Shown: positions 1 to 6,739, counted from the stretch's first letter. The stretch is 8,257 nucleotides of DNA from Muricomes sp. (GCA_020024675.1 JAHHTM010000045.1:1-8257), one strand, 5' to 3'. A program made the numbers and translations. Notes: generated by a model from the sequence alone, not told the origin.

Positions 1-558
1 GCGCTACTTCAGGCAGGAATTGAAATCCCAATGAAAACACTTGCAAACAGCGCATCAATCATGGAACTTCCAGAAATTCATTTCGATGCAGTAAGACCGG
101 GTATCATTCTTTATGGCTGCTATCCTTCAAACGAAGTTGATAAAAAAGAACTTTCATTAAAACCTGTAATGTCTGTAAAAGCAAATATTGTACATCTTAA
201 AGATGTCCCTGCAGATTTCTCTGTAGGCTATGGCAGAAAATACATTTCAGAAAAGCCTTCAAGAATTGCAACTATCGCTTTAGGTTATGCAGACGGATAT
301 CCTCGTCCATACTCTTCACAGGCAAAGGTGATTGTAAACGGTATTCTTTGCCCGATAGCCGGAAATATCTGTATGGATCAGTGTATGATTGATGTTTCAA
401 ATGTTCCTAATGTAAAAGTAGGGGATGAAGTCATCGTCATGGGTTCTAATGGAGTACATACAATTCTGGCAGATGACATTGCTGAAGCAACAGGTACAAT
501 AAACTATGAAATCTGTTGTGCTTTCGGACAGAGACTTCCTAAGGTATACGTACGTTAA
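1..558 (+). CDS. alr: Alanine racemase, C-terminal part (5' end outside window)
   Basis: PLP-dependent racemase interconverting L- and D-alanine in the cytoplasm, supplying D-Ala for peptidoglycan. The reading frame is open from base 1 to the TAA at 556-558, so about 185 C-terminal residues are present, roughly half of a usual 370-390 aa enzyme. The ATG at position 31 is internal and not the true start. Visible landmarks are the ANSAS stretch near the beginning (the family's H-x-ANSA region after the substrate barrel), the GIILYG segment, the ALGYADGYPR motif with the catalytic tyrosine of the C-terminal beta domain, and GNICMDQCMIDV, which carries the conserved Met-Asp of the active-site entrance. 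The C-terminal part ends normally, with EICCAFGQRLPKVYVR matching the family's 'R.pR.Y' end. A strong terminator follows immediately, so alr is the last gene of its transcript. The PLP-lysine is upstream of the window. Identity is confident from motifs alone. Confidence 0.96.
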   Translation, partial: ALLQAGIEIPMKTLANSASIMELPEIHFDAVRPGIILYGCYPSNEVDKKELSLKPVMSVKANIVHLKDVPADFSVGYGRKYISEKPSRIATIALGYADGYPRPYSSQAKVIVNGILCPIAGNICMDQCMIDVSNVPNVKVGDEVIVMGSNGVHTILADDIAEATGTINYEICCAFGQRLPKVYVR

Positions 559-571
559 CAAAACAGCTATC

Positions 572-602
572 GCCCTGTTCATTTTTCGAACAGGGCTTTT
601 TT
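572..602 (+). terminator. Intrinsic terminator of alr
   Basis: A perfect 9-bp stem, GCCCTGTTC (572-580) with GAACAGGGC (588-596), has a 7-nt loop and runs straight into six T residues (597-602). It lies 13 nt after the alr stop codon. This is a textbook Rho-independent terminator for the plus strand. Confidence 0.95.
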
Positions 603-707
603 ATGAACATTTACACTTTTATTTTCTTATTCGTTCGTGTTTTTAGCATTTTTCTGCCTTTTTTATTAAAAAAAAATTCCTTTTCTTCAAAATTCTCTTT
701 CTTTTTA

Positions 708-735
708 TTGTTTTTAAATTTTATACGTATATAAT
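708..735 (+). promoter_or_regulatory. Sigma-A-type promoter of the purine permease gene
   Basis: The -35 TTGTTT (708-713) and a perfect -10 TATAAT (730-735) are 16 bp apart, in an AT-rich stretch between the alr terminator and the permease. Transcription would start near 742, giving a leader of only about 40 nt. That leader is too short for a purine riboswitch aptamer. The Shine-Dalgarno AGGAG at 771-775 sits 6 nt before the ATG. Confidence 0.65.
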
Positions 736-781
736 TAAAGATGATTTGTTTTATTAATTAAGTTTAAAAAAGGAGTTCACA

Positions 782-2140
782 ATGGAGAAATTATTTAAGT
801 TAAAAGAACACGGTACTGATGTGAAAACAGAAATCATTGCCGGTATTACAACTTTCCTTTCTATGGTTTATATCCTTGCGGTTAACCCTAATATTTTAAG
901 TGTTGCCGGAATGGATAGTGCCGCTGTATTTACTGCAACTGCAGTTTCAGCTGCAATCGCCACATTATTTATGGCATTCTTTGCTAACTATCCTATCGCT
1001 CTTGCTTCAGGTATGGGACTTAATGCTTACTTCGCATTTTCAGTCTGCATTCCACTTGCAGAACAGGGTGTTCAGGATCCATGGAAAATCGCATTAGTTG
1101 CAGTATTAGTAGAAGGTCTTGTTTTCGTACTGCTTTCACTTTGCAATTTCAGAGAAAAATTAGTTAACGATGTGCCTGAAAACCTGAAATACGGTATCAC
1201 AGCAGGTATTGGTCTGTTTATTACTTTAATCGGTTTAAAAGGTGCCGGAATCGTAATCGGAAGCGATGCAACATTAGTTGACTTAGGATCATTCGCTACA
1301 CCTCAGATGATTCTTGCTCTTGTAGGTCTTATCATCGTCGCTGTTTTATATCATTTCGAAGTTAAAGGATATATCCTTATCGGAATTCTTGCTACATGGG
1401 TTTTAGGTATGATTGCACAGGCTACAGGCTGGTATGTAGTTAACCCTGAAGTTGGCGCATTTTCATTATTCCCTTCATTCAGTGGCAGAAGCTTCGTTCC
1501 TGTTGCTCCTTTAGCATTCCAGTTCGACTTTACCTGGATTGGACAGCACGTTATTGATTTTATCATTATCGTTGTTTCCTTCTTATATGTTGACTTATTC
1601 GATACTGTAGGTACATTGATCGGTGTTGCTCAGAAAGGTAACTTATTAGATAAAGACGGAAATCTTCCAAGAGTTAAAGGTGCTTTAATGGCTGACGCAT
1701 GTGGAACTATTCTCGGTGCATGCTTAGGTACTTCTACTGTAACAAGTTATGTTGAATCAAGTGCCGGCGTTGCAGATGGTGGTAGAACAGGTCTTACTGC
1801 TGTAACTACAGCTGTTCTGTTCATTATCGCTTTATTCTTTGCACCAATCTTCTTAGCTATCCCTGCATTTGCTACTACACCTGCATTAGTATGGGTTGGA
1901 CTTCTTATGATTGGTTCTGTAAAGAACATGAAATTTGATGGAGATATCGCTGATGTACTTGGCGGTTTCCTTGCACTGATTATGATGCCATTTACATATT
2001 CCATCGCAAACGGAATTATGTTCGGTATCCTTGCATGGGTTATCCTGAAGATGTTAACAGGTAAGTTTAAAGATATTCCGGTTGTTATGTGGGTTGCTGC
2101 CGCATTATTTGCAATCAGAATTTATACTCTTGTTCGTTAA
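782..2140 (+). CDS. NCS2-family (AzgA/PbuG-type) purine nucleobase permease
   Basis: A polytopic inner-membrane transporter of 452 aa, the usual length for the AzgA/PbuG branch of nucleobase:cation symporter-2 proteins, which import adenine, guanine and/or hypoxanthine with protons. Seen in the sequence: a cytoplasmic N terminus (residues 1-17), then about 12-14 hydrophobic segments. The family signatures are GMGLNAYF (77-84, first half-helix substrate region), FDTVGTLIGVA (273-283), and the long GTSTVTSYVESSAGVADGGRTGLTAV run (316-341) around the second half-helix and its ESxAG motif. The start has AGGAG spaced 6 nt from the ATG. The gene is monocistronic, with its own promoter before it and a terminator after it. 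Purine specificity is from the family; which base is carried cannot be read here. No purine riboswitch is visible upstream, which is notable because many such permeases in Firmicutes have one. Confidence 0.94.
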   Translation: MEKLFKLKEHGTDVKTEIIAGITTFLSMVYILAVNPNILSVAGMDSAAVFTATAVSAAIATLFMAFFANYPIALASGMGLNAYFAFSVCIPLAEQGVQDPWKIALVAVLVEGLVFVLLSLCNFREKLVNDVPENLKYGITAGIGLFITLIGLKGAGIVIGSDATLVDLGSFATPQMILALVGLIIVAVLYHFEVKGYILIGILATWVLGMIAQATGWYVVNPEVGAFSLFPSFSGRSFVPVAPLAFQFDFTWIGQHVIDFIIIVVSFLYVDLFDTVGTLIGVAQKGNLLDKDGNLPRVKGALMADACGTILGACLGTSTVTSYVESSAGVADGGRTGLTAVTTAVLFIIALFFAPIFLAIPAFATTPALVWVGLLMIGSVKNMKFDGDIADVLGGFLALIMMPFTYSIANGIMFGILAWVILKMLTGKFKDIPVVMWVAAALFAIRIYTLVR

Positions 2141-2162
2141 TATATTCATTATATTAGATATG

Positions 2163-2195
2163 AAAAATCCGACTTTACTACAGTCGGATTTTTTT
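2163..2195 (+). terminator. Intrinsic terminator of the purine permease gene
   Basis: The perfect stem AATCCGACT (2166-2174) with AGTCGGATT (2182-2190) has a 7-nt loop, an A-tract before it and T residues through 2195. The A-tract could make it work in both directions, but no gene faces it from the other side. Confidence 0.93.
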
Positions 2196-2303
2196 AGTAT
2201 TGTACGAAAAATTATAGAAAAAAACAGTACCATATTTTATATTTTTGATATATTATATGAGAATAAGAAATAAGTTATAGTAAGATAAAAAAGGGAGGTA
2301 TTT

Positions 2304-3077
2304 ATGGAAAAATTAAGAGCCAAAAAAGGATTTATCTGTGATATGGACGGTGTAATCTACTGGGGAGGAAGATTATTACCCGGTGTAAAGGAATTTGTTA
2401 ACTGGATGCAGGAGAACAATAAAGAATTCCTGTTCCTGACAAATAACAGTGGAAAAACTCCTTTAGAATTAAAATTAAAATTACAGACTATGGGGCTTGA
2501 TGTAGATGAAAGCCATTTTTATACAAGTGCACTTGCTACTGCAAAGTTCGTAAGCGAACAAACTAAACACTGTAGTGCTTATGTTATCGGTGAACCGGGT
2601 CTTTTCGGAGCTCTCTATGAATGCGGAGTAGTAATTACCGACAAAAATCCTGATTATGTTATTGTGGGAGAGAGTCCAAGCTATAACTATGAAACAATAT
2701 GCAAAGCTGTTGATCTCGTAAGAAACGGTGCAAAACTAATCGGAACAAACTTTGATATGACAGGTCCTTCAAACAGAGGAATTATTCCTGCATGCCGTGC
2801 TTTGATTTCTCCAATTGAAATGGCCACAGGCAAGCAGGCTTACTTCGTAGGAAAACCTAATCCTCTGATGATGAGAACAGGACTACGTCTATTAGGCGTT
2901 CATTCTGAAGAAACAGCCATGATTGGCGACAGAATGGATACAGATATCATCGGTGGAGTAGAAAGCGGTCTTGATCCGATTCTCGTCCTTTCCGGCGTAA
3001 CCGACAAAACGGAAATTGATAATTTCCCATATAGACCAAGACTTATACTTAATAGTGTAGCGGATATTCCATATTAA
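2304..3077 (+). CDS. HAD-superfamily subfamily IIA phosphatase (NagD-like)
   Basis: A cytoplasmic phosphohydrolase of 257 aa with a C2-type cap, in the group of NagD and related nucleotide or sugar-phosphate phosphatases. All HAD motifs are present. Motif I is DMDGV with nucleophile Asp13 and acid/base Asp15. Motif II is LTNNS (45-49). Motif III is the lysine of VGKPNP (Lys184). Motif IV is IGDRMDTD (207-214) with the Mg-binding aspartates. The cap lies between about residues 75 and 175, where the TGPSNRGIIPACRA segment is typical of subfamily IIA. The ribosome site GGGAGG (2293-2298) is 5 nt before the ATG. No convincing promoter was found between the upstream terminator and the start. The stop codon touches that of the convergent gene at 3078. 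Catalytic competence is clear from the motifs; the substrate cannot be told. No linkage to purine metabolism is demonstrated despite the permease next door. Confidence 0.92.
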   Translation: MEKLRAKKGFICDMDGVIYWGGRLLPGVKEFVNWMQENNKEFLFLTNNSGKTPLELKLKLQTMGLDVDESHFYTSALATAKFVSEQTKHCSAYVIGEPGLFGALYECGVVITDKNPDYVIVGESPSYNYETICKAVDLVRNGAKLIGTNFDMTGPSNRGIIPACRALISPIEMATGKQAYFVGKPNPLMMRTGLRLLGVHSEETAMIGDRMDTDIIGGVESGLDPILVLSGVTDKTEIDNFPYRPRLILNSVADIPY

Positions 3078-3602
3078 TTAATATAGTAATCCTGCAATAA
3101 GTACAAAATAGTCCGGTATTGAATTCTCTTTCATCCATTGCAATTCAATACCAAGTAACTTACTTGCAGTAAGCCCTACATTTCCGCCTAATGATTCAAT
3201 TGAATATCTCATTTTATCCGGGTATCTACATGCTTTTCCTGAACTTCTGGTACAGCCTGACTCTATACAGAGATCACAGCTACCGGCACATAGAGAAACG
3301 CTGCCCGGTTTTTCTTTTTCTTTTGCATATAATTCCTGAGAAAGGTTATGTTTTTCTGTCAGATATATCTCATGCCACGTTGCATCATCATTAATTCCTT
3401 CGCTATAAATTTTCTTTCCGATAATATAAAGTGTCTCATATTTCTTCCAATAGTCTATAGGATTAAAGTCATAGGACGGACATGCCCAGATTTTTTCATA
3501 ATTCTTGCATGCTTTACAGTATTCCAGAAACTCCTCAACATTAACATAGTTCTCAATATAGTCTCTTACTTTAACAGTTTTTTCAAAGGTTTCTATTTTC
3601 AT
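3078..3602 (-). CDS. DUF2284-family cysteine-rich putative metal-binding protein
   Basis: A small cytoplasmic protein of 174 aa matching the DUF2284 family, annotated as predicted metal binding and without an established function. It has eight cysteines in two clusters: C29-x2-C32-x8-C41 within CKACKNYEKIWACPSYDF, and C105-x3-C109-x2-C112-x4-C117-x7-C125 in the middle of the protein. The second spacing resembles ferredoxin-like iron-sulfur ligation, so an Fe-S cluster is a reasonable inference. The C-terminal SIESLGGNVGLTASKLLG segment is the family's conserved end. There are no membrane segments or signal peptide. The start is supported by GGAGG (complement of 3608-3612) 5 nt before the ATG. 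Its stop codon abuts the stop of the convergent HAD gene, with no terminator between. It is divergent from the amidohydrolase operon, sharing a 132-bp intergenic region. Confidence 0.88.
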   Translation of the reverse strand: MKIETFEKTVKVRDYIENYVNVEEFLEYCKACKNYEKIWACPSYDFNPIDYWKKYETLYIIGKKIYSEGINDDATWHEIYLTEKHNLSQELYAKEKEKPGSVSLCAGSCDLCIESGCTRSSGKACRYPDKMRYSIESLGGNVGLTASKLLGIELQWMKENSIPDYFVLIAGLLY

Positions 3603-3637
3603 TCCATCCTCCAGCTATATAATTAAAATTTATTTAT

Positions 3638-3666
3638 ATTATATTATTTTCAAACTTACTGTTCAG
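3638..3666 (-). promoter_or_regulatory. Possible promoter of the DUF2284 gene
   Basis: On the minus strand a perfect TATAAT is found at the complement of 3638-3643, 35 nt before the ATG. The hexamer 17 bp upstream (complement of 3661-3666, CTGAAC) is a poor -35. The stretch is so AT-rich that a chance -10 match is likely. Confidence 0.3.
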
Positions 3667-3669
3667 CTG

Positions 3670-3698
3670 TTTTTTTAAATGACTCATTATGCTATAAT
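3670..3698 (+). promoter_or_regulatory. Promoter of the amidohydrolase-DUF4430 operon (extended -10)
   Basis: A perfect -10 TATAAT (3693-3698) is preceded by TGC, giving an extended -10 (TGN-TATAAT). The hexamer 17 bp upstream is T-rich and weak (3670-3675), which an extended -10 can compensate. Transcription would start near 3705, about 30 nt before the ATG. Confidence 0.6.
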
Positions 3699-3734
3699 TA
3701 TATATTAGATTGATAAATTAAAAGGAGGCATGTT

Positions 3735-5153
3735 ATGAGCATTAACGTTTCAAACGAAGCTGTCAGCGCAGATACTGTCTTTATTAACGGCAATATTTAT
3801 ACTCAGGACACAAATCTTCCACGGGCATCTTCTGTTGCCTGCAAAGATGGGAGAATCCTTGCAGTCGGCAAGGAAGAAGGTATGACGGGAATTATAAATG
3901 ATACAACATCTGTTATCGATTTAGACGGAAAGTATGTGTTTCCGGGATTTATCGATGCTCATTCTTCTACAATTCTGGAAGTATTCAGGAACACTTACCT
4001 TGAAGTTGACCCTATATGGGATCTTGATACGGTTTTAGGAGAAATCACCAACTACTGTGATACTATATCAGATGGAGAAACCGCCTTTATTTATGGATTT
4101 CATGAGTCCATATTAAAAGATTACGTTACTCATGAAGAAAAAAGTAAACTGCTTGACGAAATAGAGACAGACTGTCCTATCATTGCACTTGGAATTGATG
4201 GTATACACATATGGCTTAATTCTATAGCCACAGAAATAGTGAAAACTACATGTGAAGATGCAGATATACAGGTACCATCTCTTTTATTTATTTTAGAGGC
4301 ACTTATGGTTTTTGATACTGATGAGTTGAGAGATAAAATAGAAGAAGAGGAAGAACGCCTGACAGACAAGGGAATTACTACAATATTTAATTATGCTTCA
4401 CCGATATGTTTTGACAAGCTGTACTGCAACGCTATCCTTGAACGGGTAGGGGATAGCTGTCCTCCAAAAAAGGGTTTTTATGGAAGTCTTTACATTAACT
4501 GTCCTTTAGATACCGATGTTCTTCTTTCCATTCTGGAATATCAGAACACATTCACCGGAGACCTAAATGACCTGATGAACTATAATTTTATTAAAATTGA
4601 AGCAGGCGGTCCGGAGAGCCTTTCTTTCTTCTCTCAGGATGAACTGAACAAACTATGCCTGTCTGTTGCAGATAAAGGGTACAACATACACATTGATGCA
4701 TTGGACAAAGAAACACTGATTAAAACATATACTGTTTTTGATACTCTGCGTTCTAAAGGTTATTTAAAAAACACACTGGTTATTGCTTCAGATATAAAGC
4801 TCACTCAGGAAGAATTGATGAAATACCGGTATGCGGATACATTCTGTACCACATTTTCTTCCGATACACTGAATAATTCCGTATTCAGCCACAGTGCAAA
4901 TATAAAACAAGCCATTGATCATCTTACCTGTAACGCTGCTGCAATTATCGGTGAAAGTAACAATCTCGGCTCCATTGAAAAAGGCAAAATTGCAAATTTC
5001 ACTGTATTTACGGAAAATCTCTTTGATTGTACACTTAAGACTTTTTCAAGGCTTCACGCAGAAATGGTCATTACAGGCGGACAGGTTATATACGATGCCG
5101 AAGAAGAAAATATGAATGAAATGTTTAATCTGCTTATAAATATGCAGATGTAG
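3735..5153 (+). CDS. YtcJ-type amidohydrolase-family protein, probably catalytically degenerate
   Basis: Metal-dependent hydrolase fold, 472 aa, somewhat shorter than usual YtcJ/exoenzyme-regulatory amidohydrolases (about 530 aa). The family plan is clear. The N-terminal beta-sandwich half reads VFINGNIYTQD, GKYVFPGFIDAHS. A DGIHIWLNS segment (155-163) matches the family's 'DgHsawvNS'. The C-terminal half reads NLGSIEKGKIANFTVF and MVITGGQVIYD. The metal site looks eroded. The first strand reads D74-A-H76-S-S78, where active members have His-x-His. The place of the conserved 'RIEH' reads LVIAS (348-352). The 'HAIGD' region is replaced by HIDALD (319-324). Asp377 may be the retained last aspartate. 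AAAGGAGG (3721-3728) precedes the ATG by 6 nt. It is cotranscribed with the DUF4430 gene, 15 nt downstream. It may be a pseudoenzyme or a binding protein, or it may use an altered metal site. No frameshift is seen, so it is maintained as an intact protein. Confidence 0.85.
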   Translation: MSINVSNEAVSADTVFINGNIYTQDTNLPRASSVACKDGRILAVGKEEGMTGIINDTTSVIDLDGKYVFPGFIDAHSSTILEVFRNTYLEVDPIWDLDTVLGEITNYCDTISDGETAFIYGFHESILKDYVTHEEKSKLLDEIETDCPIIALGIDGIHIWLNSIATEIVKTTCEDADIQVPSLLFILEALMVFDTDELRDKIEEEEERLTDKGITTIFNYASPICFDKLYCNAILERVGDSCPPKKGFYGSLYINCPLDTDVLLSILEYQNTFTGDLNDLMNYNFIKIEAGGPESLSFFSQDELNKLCLSVADKGYNIHIDALDKETLIKTYTVFDTLRSKGYLKNTLVIASDIKLTQEELMKYRYADTFCTTFSSDTLNNSVFSHSANIKQAIDHLTCNAAAIIGESNNLGSIEKGKIANFTVFTENLFDCTLKTFSRLHAEMVITGGQVIYDAEEENMNEMFNLLINMQM

Positions 5154-5168
5154 AAAAGGGGAATACAA

Positions 5169-5603
5169 ATGACTGATAAAAAATTAATTATTTTTGTAGC
5201 TGTAGGAATTATTTTATGTGTAACCTTTCTGTCTTTTGCATTTAAAGGTAATCAGGAGAAGAGGGAAGAGCAGCCTGCAGCAACAGAAAATATCAATATT
5301 ACAATTCGTATTGATTATCCTGAAGACGTAATGCTTAAAGATTATGAAAAGAAAAAATTCAGAGTTCCTGAAGATTCTGCCGTTCTTGATGCAATAAATC
5401 TGTTTATTGAAGCGTCAGATATGCCTTTTGATTTTGATAAAGATAATGAAAAAGTTACAAACGTAAATAACATCATGAATGGAGATTTCTTTGATACAAG
5501 CCACTGGATTGTAAAAGTCAACGATAAAAAATGTGACGGTTCTTTATCTGCAACAAAATTAAAGGATAAAGATATTATAGAACTTGTATTCATAGAAAAA
5601 TAA
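5169..5603 (+). CDS. Membrane-anchored DUF4430-domain protein
   Basis: A 144-aa protein with an N-terminal signal anchor (about residues 6-25, LIIFVAVGIILCVTFLSFAF) after a short positive start. A charged linker follows, then an extracellular DUF4430 domain (about 43-144), the fold also seen in the C-terminal part of transcobalamin-like proteins. Supporting features are the beta start NITIRIDY, the V-P-E-D-S-x-V-L-D-A helix entry (67-75), the HWIVKVNDK strand (112-120, family 'W-x-Y-x-VNG') and the end LKDKDIIELVF (131-141, family 'l-x-dGD-x-I'). The single Cys23 in the anchor is not in a proper lipobox, so it is unlikely to be a lipoprotein. AAAAGGGG precedes the ATG by 7 nt, and the gene starts 15 nt after the amidohydrolase stop, so the two are one transcript. 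DUF4430 domains occur in surface proteins and some cobalamin- or ligand-binding proteins; the ligand here is unknown. Confidence 0.8.
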   Translation: MTDKKLIIFVAVGIILCVTFLSFAFKGNQEKREEQPAATENINITIRIDYPEDVMLKDYEKKKFRVPEDSAVLDAINLFIEASDMPFDFDKDNEKVTNVNNIMNGDFFDTSHWIVKVNDKKCDGSLSATKLKDKDIIELVFIEK

Positions 5604-5611
5604 ATAATGCA

Positions 5612-5651
5612 AAAAGACCGACAATGAGGGATATCTCATTATCGGTCTTTT
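5612..5651. terminator. Bidirectional intrinsic terminator between convergent DUF4430 and gntR genes
   Basis: Arms 5612-5628 and 5635-5651 form a 17-bp stem with a 6-nt loop (GGATAT). A-runs and T-runs lie on the two sides, so it can end transcripts from both strands. The only imperfection, C5622 opposite A5641, is a mismatch in plus-strand RNA but a G-U pair in minus-strand RNA. The hairpin is therefore slightly better for the gntR transcript, whose stop codon is 1 nt away. Confidence 0.93.
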
Positions 5652-5652
5652 A

Positions 5653-6315
5653 TTATAACTTATATACAAGTTCAGCTCTTCTCTTTGATCCGTCTAAATG
5701 GTTCGCCATAGCTTCTTTTGCACCTTCAACATCACGTGCCTTTATTGCTTCCAGAATTTCTCTGTGTTCACTTAAAACTTCATTAAGATATTCCTTGTTG
5801 TAGAAAACCACTTTTCTTGTCTCATCAATATATGTTTTATAAGAGCGAAGCGCCTGAGCCATAAATCTGCTACCTGTGGCTCTATAGATTACTTCGTGGA
5901 ATCCCGCATTTGTGGAATGCGCTTTTTCACCTTCTTCTTTTATGGTGTAAAACTCCATCATATCACATTGATTTTCCAGTTCTTTAATCTGCTCATCACT
6001 GATTCGCAGGGTAGCCCATTCTACCGCTAAAACTTCCAATGCTTTCCTGATTAAATAAATATCTTCAATATCCCGTTTAGTAAAGCCTTTTGCAAAACAG
6101 CCACGATTTGGTATATAATCAATTAATCCTTCCATTTCAAGGTTCTTAAATGCTTCTCTGATTGGTGTTCTGCTTACATCAAATTCTTCTGCTATCTGTG
6201 ACTCTTTTATCTTCTCTCCAATTTTGTAAGTTCCCTTTAATATTCGTTCACGCACCAGATCCGTAATTTCTTCTGTAAGAGAATAGGAACTGGTTATATG
6301 ATTGGATTGATTCAT
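5653..6315 (-). CDS. GntR-family transcriptional regulator, FadR/FCD subfamily
   Basis: A cytoplasmic DNA-binding repressor or activator of 220 aa, the normal length for this subfamily. The N-terminal winged helix-turn-helix covers about residues 14-76, with the recognition helix in VSRTPIREAFKNLEMEGL and the wing at IPNRGCFAKG. The all-helical FCD ligand domain follows (about 83-208). It keeps a likely metal site: Asn136 and His140 in STNAGFHEVI, His184 in SEHREILEAI and His206 in MANHLDG. FCD members usually have Asp at the first position, so the Asn is a mild variant. The start chosen is the ATG at 6315, with GAGGAA 6 nt before it. A longer frame opens to 6435 but would run through the promoter found at 6356-6384. 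The effector, probably a small carboxylate as in relatives, cannot be read. The convergent amidohydrolase operon is a possible target, but no operator links them. Confidence 0.93.
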   Translation of the reverse strand: MNQSNHITSSYSLTEEITDLVRERILKGTYKIGEKIKESQIAEEFDVSRTPIREAFKNLEMEGLIDYIPNRGCFAKGFTKRDIEDIYLIRKALEVLAVEWATLRISDEQIKELENQCDMMEFYTIKEEGEKAHSTNAGFHEVIYRATGSRFMAQALRSYKTYIDETRKVVFYNKEYLNEVLSEHREILEAIKARDVEGAKEAMANHLDGSKRRAELVYKL

Positions 6316-6355
6316 TCTTTCTTCCTCGCATTTTATTATGTTTTTTCCATACATA

Positions 6356-6384
6356 TTTATACCACCATAACATGTAATTTTCAA
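6356..6384 (-). promoter_or_regulatory. Promoter of the gntR gene
   Basis: On the minus strand, TTGAAA (complement of 6379-6384) and TATAAA (complement of 6356-6361) are exactly 17 bp apart. The -10 lies 40 bp before the chosen ATG. This is a strong sigma-A-type match and also argues against the longer, more upstream start for gntR. Confidence 0.75.
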
Positions 6385-6598
6385 GTAGATATATAATAAA
6401 CTTTTAATAAATTTCCTCATAAAGAGGGGGAACACCCGGAGTTTTTATATCCAAAAAAAGAGTAAAAATCTGATTATCTGCATAAACACAGGAACTTTAA
6501 ACAATAAAAAGAAAAATAAAGAAGAAATTTACCACTAATTTACTACGATTGAAAGAACCTTGAAACGACAAAGAAAATAGCATAAAGAAAAGTAAAAT

Positions 6599-6630
6599 GG
6601 CATTTCATACAGGATATGAGATGTCTTTTT
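6599..6630 (+). terminator. Terminator-like hairpin of an unidentified transcript
   Basis: An 11-bp stem (6599-6609 with 6615-6625, two G-U pairs) with a 5-nt loop is followed by TTTTT (6626-6630). It has the form of an intrinsic terminator for the plus strand, but there is no gene upstream on that strand. It therefore either ends a small RNA or is part of a folded repeat element. Confidence 0.4.
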
Positions 6631-6695
6631 GTTGCTGTAACACAGCATAACTGTCCTTTTTCTGCTTGATTATCTACCATTTTTTAGAACATGAG

Positions 6696-6739
6696 TTGTC
6701 AAGAGCTTGTTGCGTAAGCAATGTTTACACTCTTGACAA
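6696..6739. repeat. 10-bp perfect inverted repeat with a nested GUAA-capped hairpin
   Basis: TTGTCAAGAG (6696-6705) is matched by CTCTTGACAA (6730-6739). Inside it TTGC (6710-6713) pairs with GCAA (6718-6721), with two more G-U pairs possible, and closes a GTAA tetraloop of the GNRA kind. The two-tier stem suggests a folded RNA or a palindromic repeat element. There is no T-tract after it, so it is not a simple terminator. The right arm contains a perfect TTGACA (6733-6738), and TATTCT follows 16 bp later (6755-6760), so it could also overlap a promoter. Confidence 0.6.

Noticed and set aside
1351..2004. Minus-strand open frames inside the permease gene
   Set aside because: They are antisense to a clear transporter with family motifs. 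They have no ribosome sites and no plausible protein character.
2196..2303. Promoter for the HAD phosphatase gene
   Set aside because: TTGATA (2245-2250) and several TATA-like hexamers exist, but none have 16-18 bp spacing with a partner. The AT-rich background makes single-box matches uninformative.
3191..3626. Plus-strand open frames opposite the DUF2284 gene
   Set aside because: The opposite strand has the conserved cysteine clusters and a proper start. The plus-strand frames are hydrophobic noise from the complement.
6316..6435. N-terminal extension of the GntR protein to an ATG at 6435
   Set aside because: The extension would cover the strong promoter at 6356-6384, lacks a good ribosome site, and adds 40 residues not typical of the family. 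The ATG at 6315 has GAGGAA at correct spacing.
6426..6446. Terminator GGG-AACA-CCC followed by TTTTT
   Set aside because: The stem is only three base pairs and four bases separate it from the T-tract. It has no upstream gene on that strand.
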